Of a stretch of 64,000 nt of DNA, positions 35,710 to 43,957 are shown one piece after another (position 1 is the stretch's first letter; each line of letters opens with the position of its first letter). The notes below the pieces were generated by a model, which searched no databases, was not told where the DNA came from, and saw only the letters and a list, made by a program, of their open reading frames with translations. The position numbers were made by a program, and so were the translations under genes. The DNA is taken from the NCBI GenBank assembly GCA_946621635.1, contig CAMOOR010000001.1:146745-210744 (forward strand), given 5' to 3'. The DNA comes from Colimorpha sp002372855 (GTDB lineage Bacteria > Bacteroidota > Bacteroidia > Bacteroidales > P3).

Positions 35710-35794
35710 TATTGTTTAAGGTTTACGGTTTAAGGTTTAAGGGTCTCGGTCGCCGGCTTTCGCCTTAAACCTTAAACCTTAAACCTTAAACCAA
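35710..35794. repeat. TTTAAGG/CCTTAAA inverted word repeat between ffh and folD
   Basis: A GTTTAAGG/TTTACGG tract and the complementary CTTAAAC tract (period 7) flank a GC-rich loop (GGTCTCGGTCGCCGGCTTTC). The pair forms an intergenic hairpin with stop codons in the words. Confidence 0.85.
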
Positions 35795-37114
35795 CTATCT
35801 TCTTTTTCTCATCGGCAACTTGCCGCCGTTCTTGGTCACCATGCGCATCATCTTGCGCGTGTCCTCGAACTGCTTGAGGAAGCGGTTGAGTTCCTGTATA
35901 CTGCGGCCGCTGCCCGCCGCGATGCGCTGCTTGCGGCTGCCGTTGAGGCAACCGGGGTGCTGGCGCTCGTAGGGCGTCATGCTGCCAATCATGGCCTCGA
36001 TGGGCACGAAGGCGTCGTCCGTAATCTCCACATTGCGTGTCAGTTTGTCCATACCCGGAATCATGCCCACCAGGTCCTTCATCGAACCCATCTTCTTGAT
36101 CTGGGCAATCTGCGACAGGAAATCGTCGAAGTTGTACTCGTTGTGGATCAGTTTCTTCTGGATCTTGCGGGCCTCCATCTCGTCGTACTGCTCCTGCGCC
36201 CTTTCCACAAGGCTCACCACATCGCCCATGCCGAGGATGCGGTTGGCCATACGGTCGGGGTGGAACACATCGAGGGCGTCCATCTTCTCGCCGATACCGA
36301 CAAACTTGATGGGCTTCTGCACAGTGTAGCGGATGGTGAGGGCGGCACCGCCACGGGTGTCGCCGTCGAGCTTGGTGAGCACCACGCCGTCGAAGTCGAT
36401 ACGGTCGTTGAAGGCCTTGGCGGTGTTGACGGCATCCTGACCCGTCATCGAGTCGACCACGAAGAGGGTCTCCTGCGGCTGCAGCTCGCGCTTGAGGGCG
36501 GCAATCTCGTCCATCATCTCCTCGTCCACGGCCAGACGGCCGGCGGTATCGACGATGACCACGTTGCAACCCTTGCTCTTGGCCTCGTTGACGGCATGCT
36601 GGGCAATCTGCACGGGGTTCTTGCTGCCCTCCTCGGTGTAGACCGGCACCTGCACCTGCTCGCCCAGGGTCTGCAGCTGGCTGATAGCGGCGGGACGGTA
36701 GACGTCGCCGGCAACGAGCATCACGCTCTTGCCCTTCTTGGTTTTCAGGTAGTTGGCCAGCTTGGCACTGAAGGTCGTCTTACCCGAACCCTGCAGACCG
36801 GCGATGAGCACCACGGCGGGCTGACCCTTGATGTTGATGTCCACCGCCGCCGAACCCATCAGCTCGGTAAGCTTCTCGTGCACAATCTTCACCATCAACT
36901 GGCCGGGCTCGATGCTCTGGATAACGTTGCGGCCCATGGCCTCGGCCTTCACCTTGTCGGTGAACTCCTTGGCGATGGGATAGCTCACATCGGCGTCCAG
37001 CAGGGCCTTGCGCACCTCCTTGACGGTCTCCGCCACATTGATATCGGTTATCGACCCCTTGCCGCGAAGGGTGTGTAACGCTTTCTCTATCTTGCTACTA
37101 AGGTTCTCAAACAT
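35795..37114 (-). CDS. ffh: Signal recognition particle protein Ffh
   Basis: Ffh binds signal peptides and 4.5S RNA and targets ribosomes to FtsY. The 439-residue protein has an N-domain, GTPase motifs GLQGSGKTT, VDTAGRLAVDEEMM, LTKLDGDTRGG and GxGEKMD, and a C-terminal M domain (FLSQIAQIKKMGSMKDLVGMIPG, SRKQRIAAGSGRS). A promoter lies 27 bases upstream. Confidence 0.97.
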   Translation of the reverse strand: MFENLSSKIEKALHTLRGKGSITDINVAETVKEVRKALLDADVSYPIAKEFTDKVKAEAMGRNVIQSIEPGQLMVKIVHEKLTELMGSAAVDINIKGQPAVVLIAGLQGSGKTTFSAKLANYLKTKKGKSVMLVAGDVYRPAAISQLQTLGEQVQVPVYTEEGSKNPVQIAQHAVNEAKSKGCNVVIVDTAGRLAVDEEMMDEIAALKRELQPQETLFVVDSMTGQDAVNTAKAFNDRIDFDGVVLTKLDGDTRGGAALTIRYTVQKPIKFVGIGEKMDALDVFHPDRMANRILGMGDVVSLVERAQEQYDEMEARKIQKKLIHNEYNFDDFLSQIAQIKKMGSMKDLVGMIPGMDKLTRNVEITDDAFVPIEAMIGSMTPYERQHPGCLNGSRKQRIAAGSGRSIQELNRFLKQFEDTRKMMRMVTKNGGKLPMRKRR

Positions 37115-37141
37115 AGTCTACACTGCATTATTATTCCGTTG

Positions 37142-37149
37142 CAAAGATA
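37142..37149 (-). promoter_or_regulatory. -7 box of ffh
   Basis: On the minus strand TATCTTTG is preceded by a T-run, 27 bases before the ffh ATG. No clear -33 TTG is visible. Confidence 0.7.
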
Positions 37150-37199
37150 CAAAAAAAATTTGATTCCTAGTAAAAAACTTGTCCTCCCCCACCCCAACC

Positions 37200-37309
37200 C
37201 CCTTCCAACCCCACACCAACCACTAACCACTAAACACTCTACACTAAACACTTAACACTTAACACTTAACACTAACCACTAAACACTTAACACTAACCAC
37301 TAAACACTC
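37200..37309. repeat. AACACTTA/AACCACTA intergenic word tract
   Basis: A tract of about 110 bases of period-7 words (AACACTT, AACACTA, AACCACT). It is the longest single word array of the window and contains frequent TAA stops. It starts the repeat-dense gap 37115-37698, which has no gene. Confidence 0.88.
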
Positions 37310-37453
37310 CCCGAAAGGGGTCAAATTCGGCCCTTCTTATATAGTTCCTATATACTTCTCATATACTTCTTATATCACCTATATAAGAAGTATATGAGAA
37401 GTATATGAGAACGATATAAGAACGATATAAGAAATGCCGAATTATGTACCTCT
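37310..37453. repeat. 11-bp-word palindromic repeat, family P, copy 2 (inverted)
   Basis: This is the reverse complement of the element at 5011-5153 with few differences, including the flank CCGAATTATGTACCTC and the GTG/CAC centre. It lies downstream of radA. Confidence 0.9.
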
Positions 37454-37490
37454 TCGACTCCTCTCGGACCCCTCCTATCGGGAGACGCGG

Positions 37491-37691
37491 CATGCCGCGT
37501 CTCTACATTGGGGGTGGGAGATGTCCTCGTTTGTAGAGACGCGGCATGCCGCGTCTCCCAGTAGACGTTCCCGCCTGTAGAGACGCAGCGTGCTGCGTCT
37601 CACTGTAGACAGAGGTATCGTTTGGAGACGCAGCACGCTGCGTCTCTACAGAGGCGGTTGTTTTCACGGAGACGCGGCATGCCGCGTCTCC
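37491..37691. repeat. Five GACGCGGCATGCCGCGTC palindromes in a row
   Basis: Five copies start at about 37491, 37532, 37576, 37624 and 37668, each a 24-27 base near-perfect palindrome (GAGACGC[AG]GC.. ..GC[CT]GCGTCTC). They are spaced about 41-48 bases, with unrelated short sequence between them. The centre alternates between CATG, CGTG and CACG. They lie directly downstream of radA. Confidence 0.92.
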
Positions 37692-37698
37692 GCATAAG

Positions 37699-39138
37699 TC
37701 AGGCAAAGAGGGCGCGGAAGGTTTCCTCGATGACACTGACGGGAACGATTTCGATGTGGTAGCGGCGGGCGTCGATTTCCTTGAGGTTGTATTTGGAAAT
37801 GAATATCTTCTCGAATCCCAGGCGGTCGGCCTCGGCAATGCGCTGTTCCACACGGCTGACGGGGCGCACCTCGCCGCTCAGACCCAACTCGGCGGCGAAG
37901 GCTATGCGGGGCGAGATGGGGATGTCGACGTTGGACGAGAGGATGGAGCAGGCCACGGCAAGGTCGATGGCGGGGTCGTTGACACGGATGCCGCCGGCGA
38001 TGTTGAGGAAGACGTCCTTGGTGCCGAGCTTGAAACCGCAACGTTTCTCCAGAACAGCCAACAGCATGCTCAAACGCCTCATGTCGAATCCGTTGGCGTT
38101 GCGCTGCGGGGTGCCGTAGACGGCGCTGGAGACGAGGCTCTGCACCTCGATGAACATGGGGCGGACGCCCTCGAGGGTGGCGGCCACGGCGGCGCCGCTG
38201 AGGGTCTCGTCGCGCTGGCCCAGGAGGAATTCGCTGGGGTTGGGCACCTCGCGCAGGCCGTTGCCCTGCATCTCGAAGATGCCTATCTCGGCCGTGGAGC
38301 CGAAGCGGTTCTTCAGCGCGCGGAGGATGCGGTAGCCGTAGTTGCGGTCGCCCTCGAACTGGAGGACGGCATCGACTATGTGCTCCATCACCTTGGGTCC
38401 GGCGAGGGTGCCGTCCTTGGTGATGTGGCCGATGAGGAGCACGGGGACTCCGGTGGTCTTGGCGTAGTGCTGGAACTCGGTGGTGCACTGGCGTATCTGG
38501 CTCACGCTGCCGGCGGGCGACTCCACGTCCTCGGTGGTGATGGTCTGAATGGAATCCACGATGAGGAGGTCGGGCTGCACGGCGTCGATATGCTCGAAGA
38601 TGCGCTGCGTGACCGTCTCGGAGACGACGTAAAGGTCTGGTGTGGCAGAGTGGCTGAGTGACTGAGTGGCTGAGTCATCTGACTGCGTAGCCACTCTGCC
38701 ACTCTGCGACTCTGTCACTCTGCCACTCTCCAACCTGTCGGCGCGCATCTTAATCTGCTGTTCGCTTTCCTCGCCGCTGACGTAGAGGAGCTTGCGGTCG
38801 TGAATGGAGAGGGCCGTCTGCAGCAGGAGGGTGCTCTTGCCGATGCCGGGCTCGCCGCCGAGGAGCAGCAGGCTGCCGGGGACGATGCCGCCGCCGAGCA
38901 CACGGTCGAACTCGGCGCAGTGGGTGGGGATGCGACGGGTTTCGCTGTAGGTAACATCTTGTATACGTTTTGGAAGCGATTGCATCTTTCCGCTTTCCAC
39001 TTTCCGTTTTCCACTTTCCGTTTTCACCACCTCCTCGACGAAGGTGCCGAACTTGCCGCACTCCGGGCAGCGGCCGAGCCACGAGCTGCTCTGATAGCCG
39101 CATTCCTGACAGAAATAATATGATTTCGCTTTTGCCAT
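37699..39138 (-). CDS. radA: DNA repair protein RadA
   Basis: RadA is a RecA-related helicase that promotes branch migration in recombination. The 479-residue protein has the N-terminal zinc finger CQECGYQSSSWLGRCPECGK, Walker A GGEPGIGKSTLLLQ, the RadA-specific LKNRFGSTAEIG and a C-terminal Lon-like domain (GAAVAATLEGVRPMF). Two word elements are inserted in frame. One lies after the zinc finger (38986-39026, ESGKRKVESGK). The other is a palindromic element (38641-38730) in the ATPase core after SGEESEQQIKMRADRL, with the loop GCTACGCAG read ATQS. Confidence 0.96.
   Translation of the reverse strand: MAKAKSYYFCQECGYQSSSWLGRCPECGKFGTFVEEVVKTESGKRKVESGKMQSLPKRIQDVTYSETRRIPTHCAEFDRVLGGGIVPGSLLLLGGEPGIGKSTLLLQTALSIHDRKLLYVSGEESEQQIKMRADRLESGRVTESQSGRVATQSDDSATQSLSHSATPDLYVVSETVTQRIFEHIDAVQPDLLIVDSIQTITTEDVESPAGSVSQIRQCTTEFQHYAKTTGVPVLLIGHITKDGTLAGPKVMEHIVDAVLQFEGDRNYGYRILRALKNRFGSTAEIGIFEMQGNGLREVPNPSEFLLGQRDETLSGAAVAATLEGVRPMFIEVQSLVSSAVYGTPQRNANGFDMRRLSMLLAVLEKRCGFKLGTKDVFLNIAGGIRVNDPAIDLAVACSILSSNVDIPISPRIAFAAELGLSGEVRPVSRVEQRIAEADRLGFEKIFISKYNLKEIDARRYHIEIVPVSVIEETFRALFA
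38641..38730 (-). repeat. 8-bp palindromic word element with GCTACGCAG loop inside radA
   Basis: On the coding strand, GAGTGGCA/GAGTCGCA words lead to GTGGCTACGCAGTCAGATGA, and then ACTCAGCC/ACTCAGTC words return. It is read in frame as ESGRVTESQSGRVATQSDD and QSLSHSATP. Confidence 0.9.
38986..39026 (-). repeat. 7-bp word tract (GTGGAAA) inside radA
   Basis: On the coding strand, GGAAAACGGAAAGTGGAAA-type words are read TESGKRKVESGK, directly after the zinc finger. Confidence 0.87.
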
Positions 39139-39141
39139 AGT

Positions 39142-40467
39142 CTAATGATTTTTAACTTGTTTACGCTGCAGACGCGACGCCAGGGCGGCAGCGAGGATGA
39201 TGGCGCCGGCGATGGCGATGGTCACCTTGAGGGCGGTGAAGCCTGTGGTGGCGGCGAGGCGTAGCTGGTTGGTTATGATATAGTAAGCCGTCCAGAAGAT
39301 GCCGCCGCCGGGAACCAGGGGGATGATGCCGCAGATGAGGAACACCGTGACGGGGCAGCGCCGGGTGACGGCCAGCAAGTGCGCCATGACGGCCACGGCG
39401 AGGGCGCCGAGGAAGGCGGCGCCGACCACATGGGTGGGGCCTGCCGATGCCAGCAGCAGGTAGACAGCCCAGCCCGCCGTGCCGGCCAAGCCGCAGTCGA
39501 GATAATAGCGCCTCGGGGCGCCGAAGAGGGCGGAGAAGCCAATGGTGCCGATGAAGGCCGCGGGGAGCTGGAAGTACCAGGCGGAGGCCAGGGGGTCCTT
39601 CACCGGTGCCCCGAGTTGCATGATGCCTCCGGCAAAGAGACCTTCGACGATGAAGGCCAGGGCGACGCCGAGGGCGATGCAAAGGAAGGCCAGGAAGGCG
39701 TCGGTGAGGCGCGTGGTGCCGGCGATGTAGTCCTCGTTGGCCAGGTCGCGGATGCCGTTGGTGAAGGGCACTCCGGGCACGAGGGCTATGATGGTGCCGA
39801 TGATCATGTTGGGGAGATGGAGAGGGGCTGAGGGGGTGAGTGGCTGGGTGGCTGAGGGACTAAGTAGCTGGGTGGCTGAGTGGACGGCGAGGATGCAGAG
39901 CAGGCCACCGACAAGGCCTCCGGCGACGTTGCCGATGAGGCGCGAGAGGTGGGGGGTGACGTAGGCCATGAAGGTTCCTAAGAGGAGACCGCAGGCGAGG
40001 GTGACAGCGGCATCGGTCAGGCTGCCGCCGAAGAGGATGCTGAAGGCGGAGACGCCGAGGGCGATGCCGAGGATGATTTCCCAGGCGGGATGGCCGGGGG
40101 CGGTGCGGATGGCCTGCAGACGGGAGGCGAGCTCGGGGACCGGCATTGGAGTGGCTGGGTGGCTGGGGGACTGAGGGGCTGAGGGGCCGGCAGGATGCCG
40201 GCGCTCCACGTCGCGGCTCAGTTGGTTCACCTCCACCACACGGCTGAGCTGGGTGCCCTTGATGGGGATGAACTCGGCGCGGGCGTAGTGCTGGCCGGTG
40301 GCGATGATGCCGTTGCTGAGGACGAAGAAGCTCTCGTCCTCGACGCCGTAGGCTGCGGCGATGCGTTCCATGGTCTCCTCCACGCGGCTGATTTCCGCGC
40401 CGTTCTCGAGGAGGATGTGGCCGGCCTCGGTGGCCAGCTGCAGGGCCTGTTCCTGGTCAGCGGTCAT
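39142..40467 (-). CDS. Threonine/serine exporter ThrE-type, both halves fused
   Basis: A 441-residue membrane protein. The N-terminal half is the DUF1212-like cytoplasmic plus five-helix part (ATEAGHILLENGAEISRVEETMERIA, PGVPFTNGIRDLANEDYIAG), and the C-terminal half is the DUF3815-like part (FGAPRRYYLDCGLAGTAGW, IPLVPGGGIFWTAYY). Word inserts encode HPAGPSAPQSPSHPATP (40148-40208, between the soluble N-part and the first helices). Another encodes HSATQLLSPSATQPLTPSAP (39822-39884, between two helices before NMIIGTIIALVPG). Both replace loops. The stop is 3 bases from radA. Confidence 0.88.
   Translation of the reverse strand: MTADQEQALQLATEAGHILLENGAEISRVEETMERIAAAYGVEDESFFVLSNGIIATGQHYARAEFIPIKGTQLSRVVEVNQLSRDVERRHPAGPSAPQSPSHPATPMPVPELASRLQAIRTAPGHPAWEIILGIALGVSAFSILFGGSLTDAAVTLACGLLLGTFMAYVTPHLSRLIGNVAGGLVGGLLCILAVHSATQLLSPSATQPLTPSAPLHLPNMIIGTIIALVPGVPFTNGIRDLANEDYIAGTTRLTDAFLAFLCIALGVALAFIVEGLFAGGIMQLGAPVKDPLASAWYFQLPAAFIGTIGFSALFGAPRRYYLDCGLAGTAGWAVYLLLASAGPTHVVGAAFLGALAVAVMAHLLAVTRRCPVTVFLICGIIPLVPGGGIFWTAYYIITNQLRLAATTGFTALKVTIAIAGAIILAAALASRLQRKQVKNH
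39822..39884 (-). repeat. 8-bp word tract inside the ThrE-type gene
   Basis: CACTCAGC/CACCCAGC/TACTTAGT-type words on the coding strand are read in frame in an inter-helix loop. Only the pyrimidine arm is present. Confidence 0.85.
40148..40208 (-). repeat. Word tract plus GC palindrome inside the ThrE-type gene
   Basis: On the coding strand the palindrome TGGAGCGCCGGCATCCTGCC leads into CCCCTCAG/TCCCCCAG words, read ERRHPAGPSAPQSPSHPAT. Confidence 0.85.
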
Positions 40468-41087
40468 TCGTCGAGGGGTTTGTAGAAATCGTTGCGATAG
40501 AGGAAGATTACGCTATAGCATAGCGACGTGAGAAAAGAGGTTGCATGCGCGACAATGTCCACTGTTGTATACAGGCCGTCCCACATCATGTTGCCGGAAA
40601 AGGCCGAGAGAAGGGAGAATATCAGCGAACTGAGCAGCGGCAACGCCACGGCACCGCAGGTAAACGCTATGGCCAGCACGTTGAGTCTCGCCATGAACAT
40701 GCGGACAATGGCGAAAAGCGTGACGACCGTGTAGGCCAATGACAATGTGCCCAAAACATAGTACTTCCACATGGCATCGGGGTCCGGCAAGGGGTCTTGG
40801 GGGAAGAACCCGTTGACGAATGCCATCAGTTTGTCGGCCGTCAGCGTTATCAGCAGCGTCAGCATCAGCTTCGGGAAACGGCCCGACCATTTGGCACCGC
40901 GGTACATGCAGTAGACGGAATACAGCAGGATGGCGAGATAGCCGAAGGCGAAAACATGCTTCACTATCTGGTACAACGCCGACGGGTAGTCGTCGGTGCA
41001 GTAGTGCCATATTTCGTCGATGGCGAACAGCGGCGGCAGCAGCGCCACTACGATTTCCCAGGTTTTGTATTTTTTTAAAAAGTCCAT
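40464..41087 (-). CDS. Membrane protein of unknown function
   Basis: A 207-residue protein with about six hydrophobic segments (for example HVFAFGYLAILLYSVYCMY, LMLTLLITLTADKLMAFV, VLGTLSLAYTVVTLFAIV). It has short charged ends (MDFLKKYKTW and YRNDFYKPLDE). No family is recognised. Its stop overlaps the start of the ThrE-type gene by 4 bases. Confidence 0.65.
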   Translation of the reverse strand: MDFLKKYKTWEIVVALLPPLFAIDEIWHYCTDDYPSALYQIVKHVFAFGYLAILLYSVYCMYRGAKWSGRFPKLMLTLLITLTADKLMAFVNGFFPQDPLPDPDAMWKYYVLGTLSLAYTVVTLFAIVRMFMARLNVLAIAFTCGAVALPLLSSLIFSLLSAFSGNMMWDGLYTTVDIVAHATSFLTSLCYSVIFLYRNDFYKPLDE

Positions 41088-41092
41088 TGTAT

Positions 41093-41626
41093 TTACAAAT
41101 TCTTTAACCGTTGGTTTAACATGTCATATATTGTCTGTGGTTTCTTGTTCAGATACTCAATTCCAATACGATTCTTCGCACAAAGGAGTAAAGCATTGGC
41201 ATTCCACGGTCTATCCCCTCCCATTTCTGAATAATGTCGTATCCGACTTTGTGGCACGTACTTGCGATAGTGAACATTAATTACACCAAGTCCCTTGCCG
41301 TATCTCGTTGGTATTGTATCTAACTCAAATCGTTCAATGTCGGCAAAGAGGAATTCCTGCCTCTTGCACCCATGCTGACATACCACCTTGTCATCCATAA
41401 TTATAATGGCGGGACGTTTCGTCAAGCGCTCCCACAGGGCATAAACAAAGTAGAATATTGGCATTAAACCCAATATAATAAAGCCAACCCATCCTTCCCA
41501 CTCTTTTCTTGCTGAGGGAACAGCTGCTAATAACCATATATCCATGCCCCAGAATGCCAAAAGACCGAGGAGTGCCCACCAGAACCTTCCTCCGCAAAGG
41601 GAATGGTATATACGAACTTCATTCAT
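41093..41626 (-). CDS. Small membrane protein with PH-like tail
   Basis: A 177-residue protein with two N-terminal helices (about residues 15-33 and 42-62) and a soluble beta-rich part (RPAIIIMDDKVVCQHGCKRQEFLFADIERFELD, ending YDMLNQRLKNL). The layout resembles the STM3941-type proteins and the gene at 29797, but the match is weak. The start is set at 41626. The upstream open frame is a shadow of the U32 gene. The base composition is less GC-rich than its neighbours, so recent acquisition is possible. Confidence 0.62.
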   Translation of the reverse strand: MNEVRIYHSLCGGRFWWALLGLLAFWGMDIWLLAAVPSARKEWEGWVGFIILGLMPIFYFVYALWERLTKRPAIIIMDDKVVCQHGCKRQEFLFADIERFELDTIPTRYGKGLGVINVHYRKYVPQSRIRHYSEMGGDRPWNANALLLCAKNRIGIEYLNKKPQTIYDMLNQRLKNL

Positions 41627-41630
41627 TGCT

Positions 41631-43022
41631 TTAGAATTCGTCGATGAGTTTGTCGATGCGGTAGACCTTGTCGCCGCGGTGGACACCCCTCCGGCCTGCG
41701 GCCACCTCCCCTTGGGAAGGGGAGGAATCGTCGTTTTTGAAGCCTGCGGCCACCTCCCCTTGGGAAGGGGAGGAATCCTCGATTTTGAAGCTGAAGCGGT
41801 CGCCCTGGTGGACCTCGGGGACGGGGTCGCGGTCGGTGCGGAGCTCTTGGATGGTGGCGCGGTAGACGCCGGTGGTTTCGCCGATGACCATGATTTCGTC
41901 GCCGACGCGGAGGGTTTCGTTGGTCTGTAGCTGTACCTCGGCCACGCCGATACGGCCGAAGTAGTTGTGCACAGGGCCGAGGTAGACCTTGTTTTCGGTG
42001 GCCTGCGAGCCGTAGCGTTCGCTCCACTCGCCAAGACGGCGACCGAGGTAGTATCCGTCCCAGAAGCCGCGGTTGAAGACTGTCGAAAGGCGGCGTGTCC
42101 ATTCGGCGATGCGCTCCTGCGTGTAGGTGCCGTTGGCGATGGCCTCCACGGCCTCGCGGTAGCACTCGGTGACGGTGCGGACGTAGTCGGCGCTACGGCC
42201 GCGCCCCTCGATTTTCAGCACGCGCACCCCGGCTTTCACAATTTTGTCCAGGAAACCGATGGTGCAAAGGTCCTTGGGCGACATGATGTACTCGTTGTCG
42301 ATCTCCAGTTCCAGGTCACTCTCCTTGTCTTTGACGATGTAGCCGCGACGGCAGGGCTGGAGGCAGGCGCCGCGGTTGGCGGAGTAGTTGTAGTTGTCGA
42401 GCGAGAGGTAGCACTTGCCGCTGACGCTCATGCAGAGGGCACCGTGGGCGAAGACCTCCACCTGCACCAGCTCGCCCTTGGGGCCGCGGATGTCGTTGTC
42501 GCGGATGAACTGTGTGATTTCCGCCACCTGGCGGAGCGACAGCTCGCGGGCGGTGACGATGACGTCGGCGAAGCGCGAATAATAGCGCACAGCCTCGATG
42601 TTGGAGACGTTGCACTGGGTGGAGATGTGCACCTCGAGGCCGATTTGGTTGGCGTGGGTGATGACGGCCATATCGCTGGCGATGATGGCCGATATTCCGG
42701 CCTCCCTGGCGGCTTGTAGCAGGGCGTGCATCTCCTCGATTTCATTATTATATATAATGGTGTTCACCGTGAGGTAGGTGCGCACGGGGAGCCTCTGTGG
42801 CCTCACCCCTGCCCCCTCTCCAGAGGGAGAGGGGAAAGCTGCCGCATTGTTGCAGATTTCGACGATACGCGGGAGGTCGCCGACGGTGAAGTTGGCGGCC
42901 GAGCGCGAGCGCATATTCAGTTTGCCGACGCCGAAGTAAACGGCGTTGGCGCCGCCCTGGATGGCGGCCTGCAGGCTCTCGTAGGAGCCCACGGGCGACA
43001 TGATTTCTATCCTATTCTGCAT
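41631..43022 (-). CDS. U32 family peptidase (tRNA/rRNA hydroxylation type)
   Basis: A 463-residue member of the U32 family, which includes TrhP and RlhA acting in RNA hydroxylation. Motifs include ELMSPVGSYESL-like N-terminus, GANAVYFGVGKLNMR, HGALCMSVSGKCYLS, and the Cys set in NRGACLQPCRR with SPKDLCTIGFL and VLKIEGRGRSADYV. Two inserts are present. One (42799-42838) gives FPSPSGEGAGVRPQRLP. The other is a tandem 48-base duplication (41694-41789) giving two copies of DSSPSQGEVAAG near the C-terminus. It overlaps the esterase start by 11 bases. Confidence 0.9.
   Translation of the reverse strand: MQNRIEIMSPVGSYESLQAAIQGGANAVYFGVGKLNMRSRSAANFTVGDLPRIVEICNNAAAFPSPSGEGAGVRPQRLPVRTYLTVNTIIYNNEIEEMHALLQAAREAGISAIIASDMAVITHANQIGLEVHISTQCNVSNIEAVRYYSRFADVIVTARELSLRQVAEITQFIRDNDIRGPKGELVQVEVFAHGALCMSVSGKCYLSLDNYNYSANRGACLQPCRRGYIVKDKESDLELEIDNEYIMSPKDLCTIGFLDKIVKAGVRVLKIEGRGRSADYVRTVTECYREAVEAIANGTYTQERIAEWTRRLSTVFNRGFWDGYYLGRRLGEWSERYGSQATENKVYLGPVHNYFGRIGVAEVQLQTNETLRVGDEIMVIGETTGVYRATIQELRTDRDPVPEVHQGDRFSFKIEDSSPSQGEVAAGFKNDDSSPSQGEVAAGRRGVHRGDKVYRIDKLIDEF
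41694..41789 (-). repeat. Tandem 48-base duplication near the U32 C-terminus
   Basis: Two adjacent 48-base copies, nearly identical, each contain the hairpin CCTCCCCTTGGGAAGGGGAGG. They are read in frame as SSPSQGEVAAGF then SSPSQGEVAAGR. Confidence 0.92.
42799..42838 (-). repeat. CCCCTCTCC/GGAGAGGGG hairpin inside the U32 gene
   Basis: It is the same hairpin type as at 32141-32175 in the beta-mannosidase gene, read here as FPSPSGEGAGVRP. Confidence 0.85.
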
Positions 43023-43932
43023 AGAGGTCTTTGAGGTTCATGGTGGTCCACTTGGAGGGGACGAGCTTGGAGTCTGTCATGGTGGCGTCGAGGTTGGTGA
43101 TGCGTCCAGCAAGGGCCTGTTCCACAAAGCCGCAGAAGAGGTCCACGCTGCCGGGCAGCCAGGTGGCCACCTCGTGGCCGACGCCGGGAAAGCGGATGAT
43201 CCAGCAGGGGATGTCCTGCTTCTGCATCTGCTTGTAGACCTTCTTGGCGCCGTAGAGGGCATAGGAGAGCACAGGCGGGAACTTCTTGTAGGACACTATC
43301 TTGTCCTTTTCGCCGTGGAGGAGCATGGTGGGTGCCGGAGGGGTCTTCCAGGTGGGTTTGCCGTGGCTCATGATGCCGCCGGAATAGGGCACCACAGCGG
43401 CAGGCTTCCACCCACGAGGGAGCACGGAGACCTGCGGCAGGCCGTTGGCACGGCACCAGTCGAGCTGCAGCACGGTGATGGCGCCAGCGGAGGAGCCGGT
43501 CAGCACTAGGCGGGAGGTGTCGACGTCCAGCTCGGCGGCGTGGTCGCACACCCAGCGGACGGCGGCGGCGCAGTCCTCGACGGCAAGGTCGATGCAATAT
43601 TGGAACATGCCCTGCAGACCTCTGATACCGCTGAACTCCTTCGTCTTGACGGTGTCCTTCAGGCCCAGGCGGTAGTCGATGCTGACGACGGTGTAGCCAC
43701 GCTCGGAGAGGAGGTTGCCGATTGTGCGCTGCAGGCCGTTATTGCGCTCGCCGCTGACGAAGCCGCCACCGAAGACCGCCAGCACACAAGCCTTGTCGGC
43801 ACGGGGCTGGGCCGGGCGGTAGACGTCAAGGTAGAGCGTCGAGTCGCGTTGGACGAAGGGGTAGGTCTTCACCTCCTGGGCCTGCGCCAGCGTGAAGCAG
43901 AATGCAAATAACAGCAAGGTTAGTTTTTTCAT
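43012..43932 (-). CDS. Secreted alpha/beta-hydrolase (carboxylesterase-like)
   Basis: A 306-residue exported esterase with a signal peptide (about residues 1-18). The fold signatures are VFGGGFVSGERNN (oxyanion region), the nucleophile elbow GSSAGAITV, LLHGEKDKIV (acid region) and the His in FPGVGHEVAT. Substrate is unknown. The family includes acetyl-xylan and carbohydrate esterases, which would fit the glycoside genes further on, but this is inference. Confidence 0.88.
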   Translation of the reverse strand: MKKLTLLLFAFCFTLAQAQEVKTYPFVQRDSTLYLDVYRPAQPRADKACVLAVFGGGFVSGERNNGLQRTIGNLLSERGYTVVSIDYRLGLKDTVKTKEFSGIRGLQGMFQYCIDLAVEDCAAAVRWVCDHAAELDVDTSRLVLTGSSAGAITVLQLDWCRANGLPQVSVLPRGWKPAAVVPYSGGIMSHGKPTWKTPPAPTMLLHGEKDKIVSYKKFPPVLSYALYGAKKVYKQMQKQDIPCWIIRFPGVGHEVATWLPGSVDLFCGFVEQALAGRITNLDATMTDSKLVPSKWTTMNLKDLYAE

Positions 43933-43957
43933 TACAGTTGTAGTTTTAGTTTAAGTA

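Noticed and set aside
37491..37691. Regularly spaced palindromes resembling a CRISPR array
   Set aside because: The five units differ in their centres, the intervals are only 15-24 bases and uneven, the units are full palindromes, and no cas gene is nearby.
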